Translations under genes and position numbers: made by a program | Notes under the pieces: generated by a model | The model's input: the letters and a program-made list of their open reading frames with translations, nothing else | What the model was told of the DNA's origin: nothing | Databases searched by the model: none | Shown: piece by piece, positions 1 to 10,258 of the stretch | Layout of the letters: each line of letters opens with the position of its first letter | How positions within the stretch are numbered: position 1 is the first letter of the stretch | Assembly: GCA_036245525.1 (NCBI GenBank) | Contig: BTPG01000005.1 | Coordinates: 212,921,992 to 212,985,991, forward strand | Length of the DNA stretch: 64,000 nucleotides | From: Semisulcospira habei | Lineage: Eukaryota > Mollusca > Gastropoda > Semisulcospiridae | Direction: 5' to 3'

Positions 1-336
1 TGCTTTATCTCATTCATCAAACTAAGGTACAATGACTTCTGCAACTTGGGGAGACATCTTCTAAGACTGTGTGAGATGGACTGGCACCTTACTACACAGA
101 GGGCAGAACCAAAGGCACCCTTTGACATGGTACATTATCATGGTTTCTTCCAGTGAACCCTCAGAAACGCAATCTAATTCACAACAAAACAAAACATCTA
201 CAAATGATCTGTAGGTCAAATTAATGATTGTGTGTGACTGACCTTGTCTTTGTTTCTTCTTACTTTACGCCACTATCACTTTGTATGGCAAACAGAAAAC
301 TGCACCATCAAACAGCTTTTCTGCCAAAAGCCTCAC

Positions 337-514
337 CAGCACGTTTGTCCACGTCAGGGACAGACACCTTCTCCCAAGAGTCGTCCAAGTTTCCGTTTTC
401 ATCTCCCTCCCCCTCGTCTGACTCCTCCCGAATGCTGGCCAGGTGTCCACGCTCTGACATCATCAGGATATGCTCCTGCTCCTCTTCAGAACAGTTGATG
501 AAATCGTTCCATGC
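337..514 (-). CDS. R3HDM4: R3HDM4-like protein, coding exon 4
   Basis: This 178-bp exon runs from acceptor gtctgtgttccag to donor GTGAGG at plus 331-336. It is read in phase 0 from exon 3 and starts AWNDFINCSEEEQEHIL, followed by an acidic stretch (about 15 of 25 residues D/E/G) and ending SVPDVDKRA plus one G. The W-N-D-F-x-N-x-S-x-E-E-Q-E block is the most recognisable part of the gene. Without splicing the frame reaches a stop at 308; I prefer the splice because a good donor is present and the family has further exons. No next exon was recognised in 1-330. Confidence 0.68.
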
Positions 515-552
515 CTGGAACACAGACACAAGACAAAAACAGGTTAAAGGAG

Positions 553-1148
553 GTTCTTAATTGGACGAACAACTCTGACGATCTAGAGTTCGCGATCTCG
601 GGCGAACCAGGTTGGTTCTTAATTGGACGATCAAAAGATATGGCGAACTAGTTCGAAGTAGTTTGTGAACCTCGGCAAACCATAGTTTGCTGTCGGAAAA
701 AGATCGCATGACATGTTGAGCAATCCAAGGCGATCCTTTTCTCTGATTGGTCAAAACTTTTACCCTCTTCTGCGTTGGAGATAAGAAGATAGTCACCGAT
801 CCAACAACCATGGCGGACGGCGATATTTCACTTTCATGCGAAAAACAAGACCTACTTCATTGATTTGTGGGAGGTGCAATGCTGTTTGTGGGATCCCTAC
901 TGCAAGGAGTACAAAAACAAAAATCTTCCAAAACGTGAAGTGGCATTGCGGCAGCCATTTTGAATACCTTCGCAGACCTACTTACGCCGCACCAAGCACT
1001 TCAATTAAGAAAGAGAACCATGGTGAACCTAGTTTACTCAAGTTCGCCTAGGTTTGTTCAACCTCAATTAATAAACAAACCAAAAGATCGCCGATCTTCT
1101 CCGATCTAGGTTTGCCAATCAAATATTTGTCCAATTAAGAACGGGTCT
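553..1148. mobile_element. TIR DNA element (GTTCTTAATTGGAC ends), in R3HDM4-like intron or 3' side
   Basis: The left end reads GTTCTTAATTGGACGAA at 553. The right end reads TTTGTCCAATTAAGAAC (ending about 1145), which is its reverse complement. A second copy of the left motif lies at 613. The interior holds short repeats such as gttcgc and gatctagg but no transposase. This is a non-autonomous inverted-repeat element of unknown superfamily. Confidence 0.6.
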
Positions 1149-1457
1149 AAAGGACATCTATCCATACTCAGTATCAGCCAGATCCTCTCACAAGCATCAG
1201 CCAGATCCTCTCACAAGCCTACATCAACTTCTTTCACTCCTACAACTAAATGGTTCATGCTTAAGAACAACTTGACCTATTGTTTAAGATGGAGTACAAT
1301 TAGCTTTGCAAAAGTAAAAGTAATGACTACAGCATAAGAGTAGTGCTTGATTAGCTTCAGCAACCTTTTGCAATAGAGGGTCAACAGCTCATAATATCTC
1401 CTTCATACATGTGGTTGTACTCACACAGCTGATGAAAAGACAAGTAGGACAGTCTTA

Positions 1458-1662
1458 GTCAACCCGTTTCACCCCAAGACCCTGCAGCAGGAGGTGGATT
1501 GATCATGATAATTCAAGGGTAGTGCCAGATGAGCTTAGCGCCTGAAGGCGCCAAGCTCATCTGGCACTACCCTTGAATTATCATGATCAGTCCATCTCCT
1601 ACAACTGGTACATAGTCGTTAGACAATGCCTCTAAGTGTTTGAAAATGCGTGGCCGTGGGGA
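1458..1662 (-). mobile_element. TTAA hairpin element family A, copy 1
   Basis: Near-perfect hairpin at 1490-1600 with AGATGAGC paired to GCTCATCT, flanked by decayed termini (gtcaaccc / gtgggg). The long flank (catagtcgtta) is on the right, so the orientation is minus. It lies in the intron between R3HDM4-like exons 3 and 4. Confidence 0.8.
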
Positions 1663-1989
1663 TAAGGCAGGGAAGCAATGAAAAGCTGTTACATTTGCAA
1701 ATTTTAGCACTCCAAACACACTGTAGAAAACAGTTTAAAATCCTTTAACTGTTGAGGCAAGGAAAGATTGTCACAAAAATGACTTAGGTATACATAGATA
1801 TGTTTCAGATTAGTGGGGCTTACGCTGCAGGATTAACTGTTAGGGCCGTTTTTCTTTTAGTAGTATACATTTTCGCATGCGATCTGGGATATTCATGTAG
1901 AGTTCAAGTTAGCGGGGATGATAATAGTTTTTTTTTTTACTAGTTTTCTTCAGTGCGGGTTGCAATTAGTTGGCGACATGGTGTCTTCC

Positions 1990-2076
1990 ATCAGGCACCA
2001 AGCAAATCTGGCCTTGCCCTTGAATTATCTTGGTCGCTCCACCCCTTGCTGTAGTGCGTTGGGGCTCAGTGGGTTA
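1990..2076 (+). mobile_element. Family A half copy (right half only)
   Basis: Only the right arm and short flank survive: caccaagcaaatctgg, cccttgaattatc, then the short terminus ending gctcagtgggtt. The left arm is missing. It sits 75 bp from R3HDM4-like exon 3. Confidence 0.65.
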
Positions 2077-2150
2077 TGTAACTCGGGCGCAACTTTGGAG
2101 CTGTCAACATCACTTTTTTTCAAGAAATGTTTTACAGCAAAAGTCCTCAC

Positions 2151-2266
2151 CTGCATTTTTTCACGTTCACAAAAGAGCTCAGCGAAGGCGGACGAACTGT
2201 TGTACGAGGGTGTGTGGGATGTGGCGCCCTCCTCACCAACATCAGCAAGATTCAGCAGATACTTGA
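2151..2266 (-). CDS. R3HDM4: R3HDM4-like protein, coding exon 3
   Basis: This 116-bp exon runs from acceptor ctttgtgcag to donor GTGAGG. It takes one base from exon 2 to make an Ile codon and reads (I)KYLLNLADVGEEGA, ending FAELFCEREKMQ in phase 0. The join gives E-N-I-K-Y-L-L, matching the conserved E-N-x-x-Y-L-L stretch of R3HDM4 as I remember it. A longer open frame covers this exon (2025-2579), but the flanks look intronic: 1990-2076 on the downstream side is a hairpin-element remnant. The exon is short, so the support comes from phase, splice sites and family resemblance together. Confidence 0.68.
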
Positions 2267-2449
2267 CTGCACAAAGATCGCTACATTCCAGTACATAAGC
2301 ATAAAAACACAACAAGCACATTGCTTTGCACAAGCAGAACAACAACACAAAAACAGACCAACCTATCCTGATTTTTTTTACATCAGTAGCAGAAGGCTCA
2401 GTTTTCAGTAGCATAGCAAAGTTTTCAGTAGCAACGTGAAAGAAAAATA

Positions 2450-3540
2450 AATCACACATAAAAGAGAAAAACACTGGATATTTTTTACTTAATTCTTCTT
2501 TAATTAAAAGTAAATAACATGATGGGATCAACCATAACCCACAAAGTCCCTTCCATATGAGATCTGTCCTCGCTGTCAATGGTCTCTACCTTTTGTCTTT
2601 GACCTGATTCTGATGTTGAATTATCTCCTATTGAAAAAGTCTCGCAGATTTGCCAATGCCTCAGTGAGTTCTATAAGGGGCGCAGGACATATTTTTTATG
2701 CGTCATTGATTTGTCAGACGTCATTTGTCATGACCTAAGTTTTAGTTTTTACGTAATTTTATATTTTACATGATATGAGTTTCACTTTCGCTTCATTTGA
2801 TTGAGAAAATGGTGACAAAACTAGAACTTCACGGTACAATTTCAGTCTTGCTACATGATATACTAAGTACACAGGACACCTGCATGCTCTTCTGGAGATG
2901 CGCACAGCATGTTTGTATGAGAGAGAGAGAGCCGGCCACGCGCGTGAGAGAGAATGACGTCATATTTAGAGTATTATGTCAGTGCATTGTGAAGGAGTTG
3001 CCTCTTTTACGTCACCGCCACTGTCTAACTTTTTCTAGAAGTCAAGGTATTTTAGTGTTTTAATTCTTATTTGAAAAGAATTAATTTTTACTAAAGAAGT
3101 TGAAAGGATACAAAACTGGCTAACGCACTCATCTAAATCCAATGTCTTTCTCCAAACTAGCTACAGGCAAAATTTCAAGTAATTATGACAAAAATTACGG
3201 ACTGCAATCTGGGTCAACCGTAGACTTCCCATAAATGGTTGTTTGTGTCTTCAATGAGACATTTAATTAAAATATGCTCGTATGCTCTCTTAGCCACCCA
3301 TGTAAGACAGTATTTTGCCAAGTTTCAAGCTTGTGTGTACAAAAATATCGGAGATTCTCTTGTTTACATACATACGCACACACACACACACGCACTTACG
3401 GCGCTTTGCGCCAAATGAATTTTTCAGCAGCAAGGTTAGCGTAACTAGACACATGACACATTTTTTATCTTGTTACTTCAATTGTTAGAGGTTTAGCCTG
3501 CCCGCCTTTGACATCATGAACATGCTATTAAATTCGCCCC
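2450..3540. repeat. Dispersed repeat, inverted copy of 34.69-37.39 kb
   Basis: This stretch matches the reverse complement of 34690-35660 plus 37000-37390. Shared landmarks are the Ca 2600 ctctaccttttgtctttgacctg segment, tagcaagactgaaattgtacc, tgacgtcatatttagagtat and gaggtttagcctgcccgcc. The distant copy has gained a LINE and several microsatellites that this copy lacks. No coding capacity was recognised. Confidence 0.7.
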
Positions 3541-4331
3541 ACCGCGACCCTTCCTTAAAAACATGCACCGAACAAAGTACTTGCCATGTTTGCTACTTGT
3601 GAAACATGGCCATTCGTCCGCGTAGTGGGCTCGATATTCTTGGGCAGCTTATTTTTTGTACCTTTTCTTCTCTGATAACAAAGACTGGCACATTTCGCTT
3701 GTTAATGTTTTCTTGTCTTCGTTTTTCTTCCCCAGACAGTGTGCCGAGTCAGCCATTCTTGCATAGTAAATAGTGCGCATGCGCAGTTGATGATATTGGT
3801 GGCGGAAGCGTGCTTACCAGCGGGAAAACAGCAATAATCGGCTCCATACAAACCCGAGAAGCAACAAGCCATGAAAAAAAAATTAACAACTTTGATTTGT
3901 TTTCTCGTAGCAGTTTTCTTTTTCTTCAGTAGCAGCTTAGTATTGCTATTTTTCCGTAGATGCTATGGAGGATTCGTAGCACTAGGCAACTCTGCAAAAA
4001 CATCAGCAGCAAGCTTCACACTCATGATGATTCCACATACACATTTGCCATCAAAGCAGAGCTACAGGAGATCAACGTCTTCTTATTTAGATTTCCATGG
4101 ACACTCTGTTTGAGGGTTTGAGGGACTGAACCACAGTGGGGATGGGGATGGGGGGGGGGGGGGGGGGGGTCAAGCACAGGTTATGAACAAAATAAGGAGA
4201 ACCAACTGCTTTAAAAAATATCCTAAAAAAAAAAGTCATTCACTGGATCATTCAGTAGGAGTGTCAGTGAGTGGGCAGCCAATCCTAACCGTTCAAATGT
4301 TTTCAGGGATAAATTGTCCTTGATAAATGAC
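3541..4331. other. No gene seen; short G-run
   Basis: Intronic sequence of the R3HDM4-like gene. It contains a G tract at about 4149-4168. The open frame at 3871-4113 has no recognisable domain. Confidence 0.5.
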
Positions 4332-4402
4332 AGTTCATGATTACTGATTAGCTTGACACCTGTAAGACACCAAACTAATTAGCACTGCCCTTGAACTAGT
4401 AT
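4332..4402. mobile_element. Decayed family A hairpin relic
   Basis: The segment contains gattagcttgacacc, then caaactaattagcactgccc and ttgaacta. These are eroded left and right arms of the family A hairpin; the termini cannot be placed. Confidence 0.45.
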
Positions 4403-4611
4403 ACATATTTCAATCCTATCCCACTTAAGTATTGCATAGATCAAAGGTTACTTTGCAATTTAGACGCTGATAAAAAGATCAGAAGTAAACAAAATTTGCC
4501 CTCAAGGAATACGATGGGTTAACAGCCACAACAAATATATATGTGACATCACATTTGTGCTGGCTTTTCATCCACCATTTGCATCAAACGGTGTGTAGTT
4601 TCTGATCTTAC

Positions 4612-4825
4612 TTATCTCATTCTACCCCAAGACTGAAATCCTTCAATTTTGCCATTGTCTTCTGAAGACTGCTTTGCAGTGCAGGACACAGATCGACCAT
4701 GATAGTTCAAGGGTGATGCCAAAATAGCTTGGCGCCCATAGGCGCCAAGCTATTCTGGCATCACCCTTGAACTATCATGGTCGATCCTTATCTTCCTGTG
4801 GTGTGTCTGGGGTAGAGTGAGTTAT
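4612..4825 (+). mobile_element. TTAA hairpin element family A, copy with TTAT ends
   Basis: Outer ends read TTATCTCATTCTACCCC and GGGGTAGAGTGAGTTAT. The hairpin at 4691-4787 has arms differing mainly at aaaatagc / gctattct. Both flanking tetramers are TTAT rather than TTAA. Intronic in the R3HDM4-like gene. Confidence 0.82.
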
Positions 4826-4917
4826 ATAATATGTCATATTTTTAGAACACCTCTATGATTGTGTCTATAATCAACACCATCCCAAAACTTCACTTTTCAC
4901 CTGAAAATAAGGCTTAC

Positions 4918-5111
4918 TGTTTTCCGTACGACGGGCTTGTTTAGAACCACTCCGGCGGTACATGCCCGTGAGGCAGGCTTCCACTGAGGCAGAGCGCGGG
5001 CGCATACGAAAACGGTTGCCACGAAGTTGACGCCGCAGGTTGTTGGGGGGTAGGTGGGTGTCCTCCTCATCTGTCGTCTGGCCATCAGTTGACTGGCCAG
5101 CCTCAATGAGT
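4918..5111 (-). CDS. R3HDM4: R3HDM4-like protein, coding exon 2
   Basis: This 194-bp exon runs from acceptor ccccgcag to donor GTAAGC. One nt completes a codon, 64 codons follow, and one nt is left over. It encodes an acidic then basic, Ser/Arg-rich segment starting LIEAGQSTDGQTTDEED and ending GSKQARRTEN. A second frame is also open, but only this frame matches the phases of both neighbouring exons. The composition suggests a disordered region. The intron that follows (4917 to 2267) contains a hairpin element at 4612-4825, ending about 90 bp past the donor. It also contains the inverted-duplicated repeat at 2450-3540. Confidence 0.65.
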
Positions 5112-5450
5112 CTGCGGGGATAAAAGATGTAGTGCATGTGTTCTGTAAGACTGGTCTGTAAGGCAAATAATCAAGCTGGGAACACAGAACAGTGACGGGC
5201 AGAGAAATAGTGGGTATAATGGCTGGGTGGGGTATTATGTCATTCAGACAATATTTACAGAAAAACTATATCAAATAATCGCTGATGTGAAGGAATTGGT
5301 GTCTAGACCTCTGTAGTGTACATAAATAACCCATATGGGCCGTCCAACATCAACGTTATTCAACAGGTTGACGATTGCACCAGATGTAAACAAAAGGGTC
5401 GACTACATTTCGCGGATGATCCCACGCCAGAGAAAGCATAAATGTCTTAC

Positions 5451-5515
5451 TGCATGCCATCGTCCTGAACGTAGGGGCTGAAGAACACATCCTTGTTTTC
5501 CCGAGTGACTCCCAT
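5451..5515 (-). CDS. R3HDM4: R3HDM4-like protein, coding exon 1 (start codon)
   Basis: First coding exon of a minus-strand gene. The ATG is at 5515 and opens MGVTRENKDVFFSPYVQDDG. The exon closes at a good donor (GTAAGA, plus-strand gtcttac at 5444-5450) after 21 codons plus 2 nt. That phase joins exactly to the next exon at 4918-5111. Four exons (5451-5515, 4918-5111, 2151-2266, 337-514) chain without a phase error into 184 codons plus 1 nt. The identification rests on two stretches I recognise from R3H-domain-containing protein 4: an E-N-x-x-Y-L-L segment and a W-N-D-F-x-N-x-S-x-E-E-Q-E segment in the same order. The R3H domain, a single-stranded nucleic-acid-binding fold, should be encoded further along the minus strand, outside the window. 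The precise cellular role of the family is poorly known. The start is inferred from the phase match; I did not identify a promoter. Confidence 0.62.
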
Positions 5516-7500
5516 GATTGAAATTGGTAGCAAAATCCACAAAAGATCTTGAAATCATCAAATTTCGAGCGCTGAGCTCAGCTGTGTTGGGTAGACGGAA
5601 AGGCCAAGGTCACGGATTGCTTGCAAGTCACTGATGACATACATCTCCGGCGCATGAAATCCCCCTCAAATGCAAAATTACACCACAAAACACGCTAGGA
5701 AATAAAACATATATAAGCTGCTATATTTTCGTTGTACATTGAGCTTGATTTTAATAAACGTTTGTCCTCGGTATTTCTTGACAAAGCAATCTTCCTATCT
5801 TTCTTTCGTTTTCATTCTGTATTTTGCATATGATAATGAGTTAAAAATAGCCCACCCACTAGTGATCCATTCCGCGAGAAGGCCGCAGATAATTCGATCG
5901 CCAAGGCTGATTCGTGCCAAACATAAAGGACGGATCTTTGTTCGTGCAAAGCTGAAATACGCGTAGGTCCGTATCCGTAGCAATTATATAGAAGCAGTAG
6001 AGTAAATCAGAAAAGAGGATTGGGAGGCGTTTTTATTTATTCTTCTTTCGGGTGCCGCCTGCCGTGTCAGTGTGTGCGGTGTGAATGTGTGTGTGTGGTG
6101 GGGAGGGGGTGGGGTGGGGGGGATGGTCGGGGCAGGGGCCGGGGATGAGCGGGGACCTGATAAGATCCTGTTTTATTGCCATTTGCCTTAAAAACTAAAG
6201 CATAGGAATGTGTGTTGGCCGGTGTCGTTACATCACAGTCAACAATAAGAACGTTTATCTGACACGGCCCTATGCCATAACTGATATTACACAGCCGGCT
6301 TCAAGTCAGTCTCGGCAATGCGGCGTATACATGATTAGGCACACAACTGACACGGCACACGCATATTACTGAGTCAGTAGCAAATCTAAACATTAATCAG
6401 TGAAAGGTACAGTATAATCCGGATATAGTAAATACGCAGGAGACGGCAAGATTAATTTTGTTTGTTGTCACTGACGTTACTGATAAGCGGAATTTCAGTC
6501 ACTACTAGAAGTTACAACTGAGCGAAATGAACGGTCAGACTTCCTCAGTGATGTCAATAATCCGGCCCAACTGGGACAAAGGCTTGTTTTCAGCCGAGAA
6601 GTGGACTTTACTGCAGCCATCCCACACCGTTGACGCGTAACTGATCAATATGCCCGGAGACGGCGTATGTGAGCGTTATAGAATAGATTGCGTGTGTCCG
6701 AGTCGGTGTCAGCCCGGCGGGGCGGGTAGTCAACGGCATAAAAAGATTTTTGGCTACCGTTCTGCATAAAGTGTCCGTAAGAGCCTTCCACTTAAGACTG
6801 TTAAAGTATGCGCTGTTCATTAATTTGTTATATTTGACTGTCCTTTAATAAAAGGTTAAGTAACAGGGGTGCTAACGGGTGTCATTTCTGACGAGTGGCG
6901 ATTATCATAGATTTGGTTTTAACCGAATTATGAACAATCATAGCCTGAATTACTGTGACACCATTTTGACACCTCTTCAGGACTGGGGCCAAGCTACAAG
7001 TTGGCAGAAATTACTTATGTTATACTGGAATGGAAGTGTCATCAGCAAAAAGATCACATTGTACGGTGTTGCAAGTTAAACGAAAAGGCAGGTCAGTGCG
7101 GATGGAGACAAAAACGTGGCATAGCCAGGCCAAGAGAAAAACTGCCAAACGTTTCAAATGCAATAAAATATATCAACACAGACGACTTGAAACACAATTT
7201 ACTTGATTAGTGTTAATTTGTTTTTGTTTGTCACTGTTCTCCCTGTTGTTTTAATTTTTGAAGGTAATCGTTAACCTACGGCTGATTTCGGCGTTGTTTG
7301 TGCTCGTATCGAACTTTTTACACATGTAGATAGCTGTATTTTCTTTTTCTTTTTGTTCATTTCTACAGGTTCTCACACAGTAAATGACATGTAGACTCGC
7401 ACAATGACACTAGCATAGTGCAGACTATTTGCAAGAGACATGTCGACATATTGCACGTAGTACAATCTGGACGGACAGTTTCATTTTATTCAATCTCGGG
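5516..7500. other. Upstream of the R3HDM4-like gene; no gene seen
   Basis: Contains the presumed promoter and 5' UTR of the minus-strand gene near 5516-5700 and unassigned sequence beyond. Short open frames here (for example 6879-7210) show no domain. A G-rich tract with GTGTG runs lies near 6070-6145. Confidence 0.5.
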
Positions 7501-7508
7501 CCCACTGG

Positions 7509-7533
7509 GGGTGGGGGGGGGGGGGGGGGGGGG
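7509..7533. repeat. Poly-G tract
   Basis: About 25 consecutive G after gggggtggg. Confidence 0.9.
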
Positions 7534-7712
7534 CGGGCATGAGAGAAATGACAAAATATTAAAAAAAAACCACCAGTAATGTGCTCAAGAAATAATTATA
7601 ACCATGACATTTAGACTAAAGTATGCGTTAGATTATTATAAATAAAAAAAATACAACACATGTACTTTCAACAGAAAGAACAATTGACAGACATGTAGAT
7701 CATACTCAAATG

Positions 7713-7713
7713 A

Positions 7714-7746
<33 letters not shown>

Positions 7747-7818
7747 GTGTGTGTGCGTGTGTGTGCATGCATGTGTGTGTGCATGCATGTGTGTTTGTGT
7801 GTGTGCGTGTGTGTGACA
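7713..7818. repeat. (GT)n microsatellite with GC/AT interruptions
   Basis: Runs of GT interrupted by gcgtgt and gcatgcat units. The His/Thr-rich open frame across it is an artefact. Confidence 0.9.
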
Positions 7819-7859
7819 GACAGGAAATGAAACTGCCTCACGCAGAGTAACACACGCAC

Positions 7860-9460
7860 ACGCATTATGAATATATAACGTGACCTGTCAGAGAAACTCT
7901 CCCACTGACCTGAACACCATTCAATCTGCCATCAGTGCAATCCTTAGACACTAGCTAAGTCAAACGCAAAGTGACCCCATTGAAAGTTGCTGCATCTTTA
8001 TGTTATGGCCCATTATGTGAAGCGCATCGTTGTAGCGTTCATTATGCTGTTTATGTTTTGGATCATGCATATCTGATGCCATGAAAAACAGACTAGATAT
8101 GGTCAGAATGCCTCCAAAATTGGCATGTACATCAAGTAATATATCTGCTTTTCAGAAATGTTGCATATGAAGCACAGGCACATGAAAGTATATTTTTTCT
8201 TTTTTTTTTTCATTACCCCCCCCCCCCTAATTTTTCTGTTTTTCCAAGTTCACATACACATGCAATACAGTCAAACTGACTCCTGGTGGGTTGGACAACT
8301 GAAAAAGATTACCATAACACTGACATTGATGAAAAATGAGCTTTCAGACCCAAGGCCATTTCCTTGTGTATCTCAGGGTAGCCAAAAAGACAACACCCAA
8401 GCATCCTCATTGATCCTGTTGTCTAATTACACAGCAAGCAGGAATAGGCCTGTAACCAGCTGCCATGCCCTATATGCTGCTTGCAATCTTTTCCTCAGGC
8501 AAAAGGAGCCATGAAACAGCTGTGCAAATTAAACATTAAGTCTACCGAGCTATCCTACAGCCAAAAGACCACACAAAACAGCCAAAACTATGCTACGCAG
8601 GATGCACCCCATACCCAAACAAGTGTCTGGAGTGCTTATTTAGGAGTTAGCAGAGAAAAATGGTTATGTACAGTTCGTTTTTATTATAAAAAAAACACTT
8701 GTCAGAGTCTCGACAGAACTTAACTCAAGTTGCAGATGCAGCAGGCGTGTGTGTGCCAAACCTGTGAACACTCCTGTAAAAGCCTGTACTGGTGGCCGCA
8801 ACTGCTGGTCCCATAACAACGCACTCAAATGAGGCAGTATAAAAGTGCTTGTGTTTGGCTCAGAATAAACACCAGAGTCATCCCTCATTACAATTACAGC
8901 AAAATGACACCTCAGATGCAGCCTATGTTGTATACAAATGTAGCTGGATCATGCAATATAACTTCTGCACGTCACATTATTTTTGGGCGGCTGATTTCAC
9001 TCCGAGGTCAGCTGTCTGATGAAATGAACCTGCTGACACTGTTTCATTGTAGTTTTGATCTTAACCTTTGACCTTAACCCTCCTCCCCCCCCCCCCCCCC
9101 ACCCCTCTCCTCCCCTACAACTTCAATCCCTGAATGAGAGCATTTTTTTTTTTCATGCAATTAGCAAACTGAATGCCCCAAACCCCACCCCTTTCAAGGT
9201 CAAGGTCAAAGGTCACAGCTCAAGAAGGAAGGCCAGACTCATGACTAACTTTAAGACAAAAAAATAAATGAACAAAGACCAAAGTGCAGATAAACAAGGT
9301 GATGCAATGCAAAACATGCAAAACACCTATAAAACTGCAAACAAAGCGATTTTTTGGCAAAATTTCAAATATTTCATGATTTTCTCAGTTTTCCAACTGC
9401 AAAAGTAAAAAATCAATGATATGGTTACATTAAGCCAGATTCTGGTCTATGTCACATATA
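7860..9460. other. No gene seen
   Basis: Low-information sequence with a C run near 9087-9101 and a cluster of AGGTCA half-sites at 9197-9215. The open frames up to 118 codons show no domain and overlap homopolymers. Confidence 0.5.

Positions 9461-10258
<798 letters not shown>

Noticed and set aside
2025..2579. 184-codon minus-strand ORF as a single gene with membrane-like segments
   Set aside because: Only 2151-2266 behaves as an exon (splice sites, phase, family match); the rest is intron and hairpin relic read-through.
4918..5166. Alternative frame through exon 2 (LASQLMARRQMRRTPTYPP)
   Set aside because: Its phase does not join to exon 1 or exon 3, whereas the chosen frame fits both.
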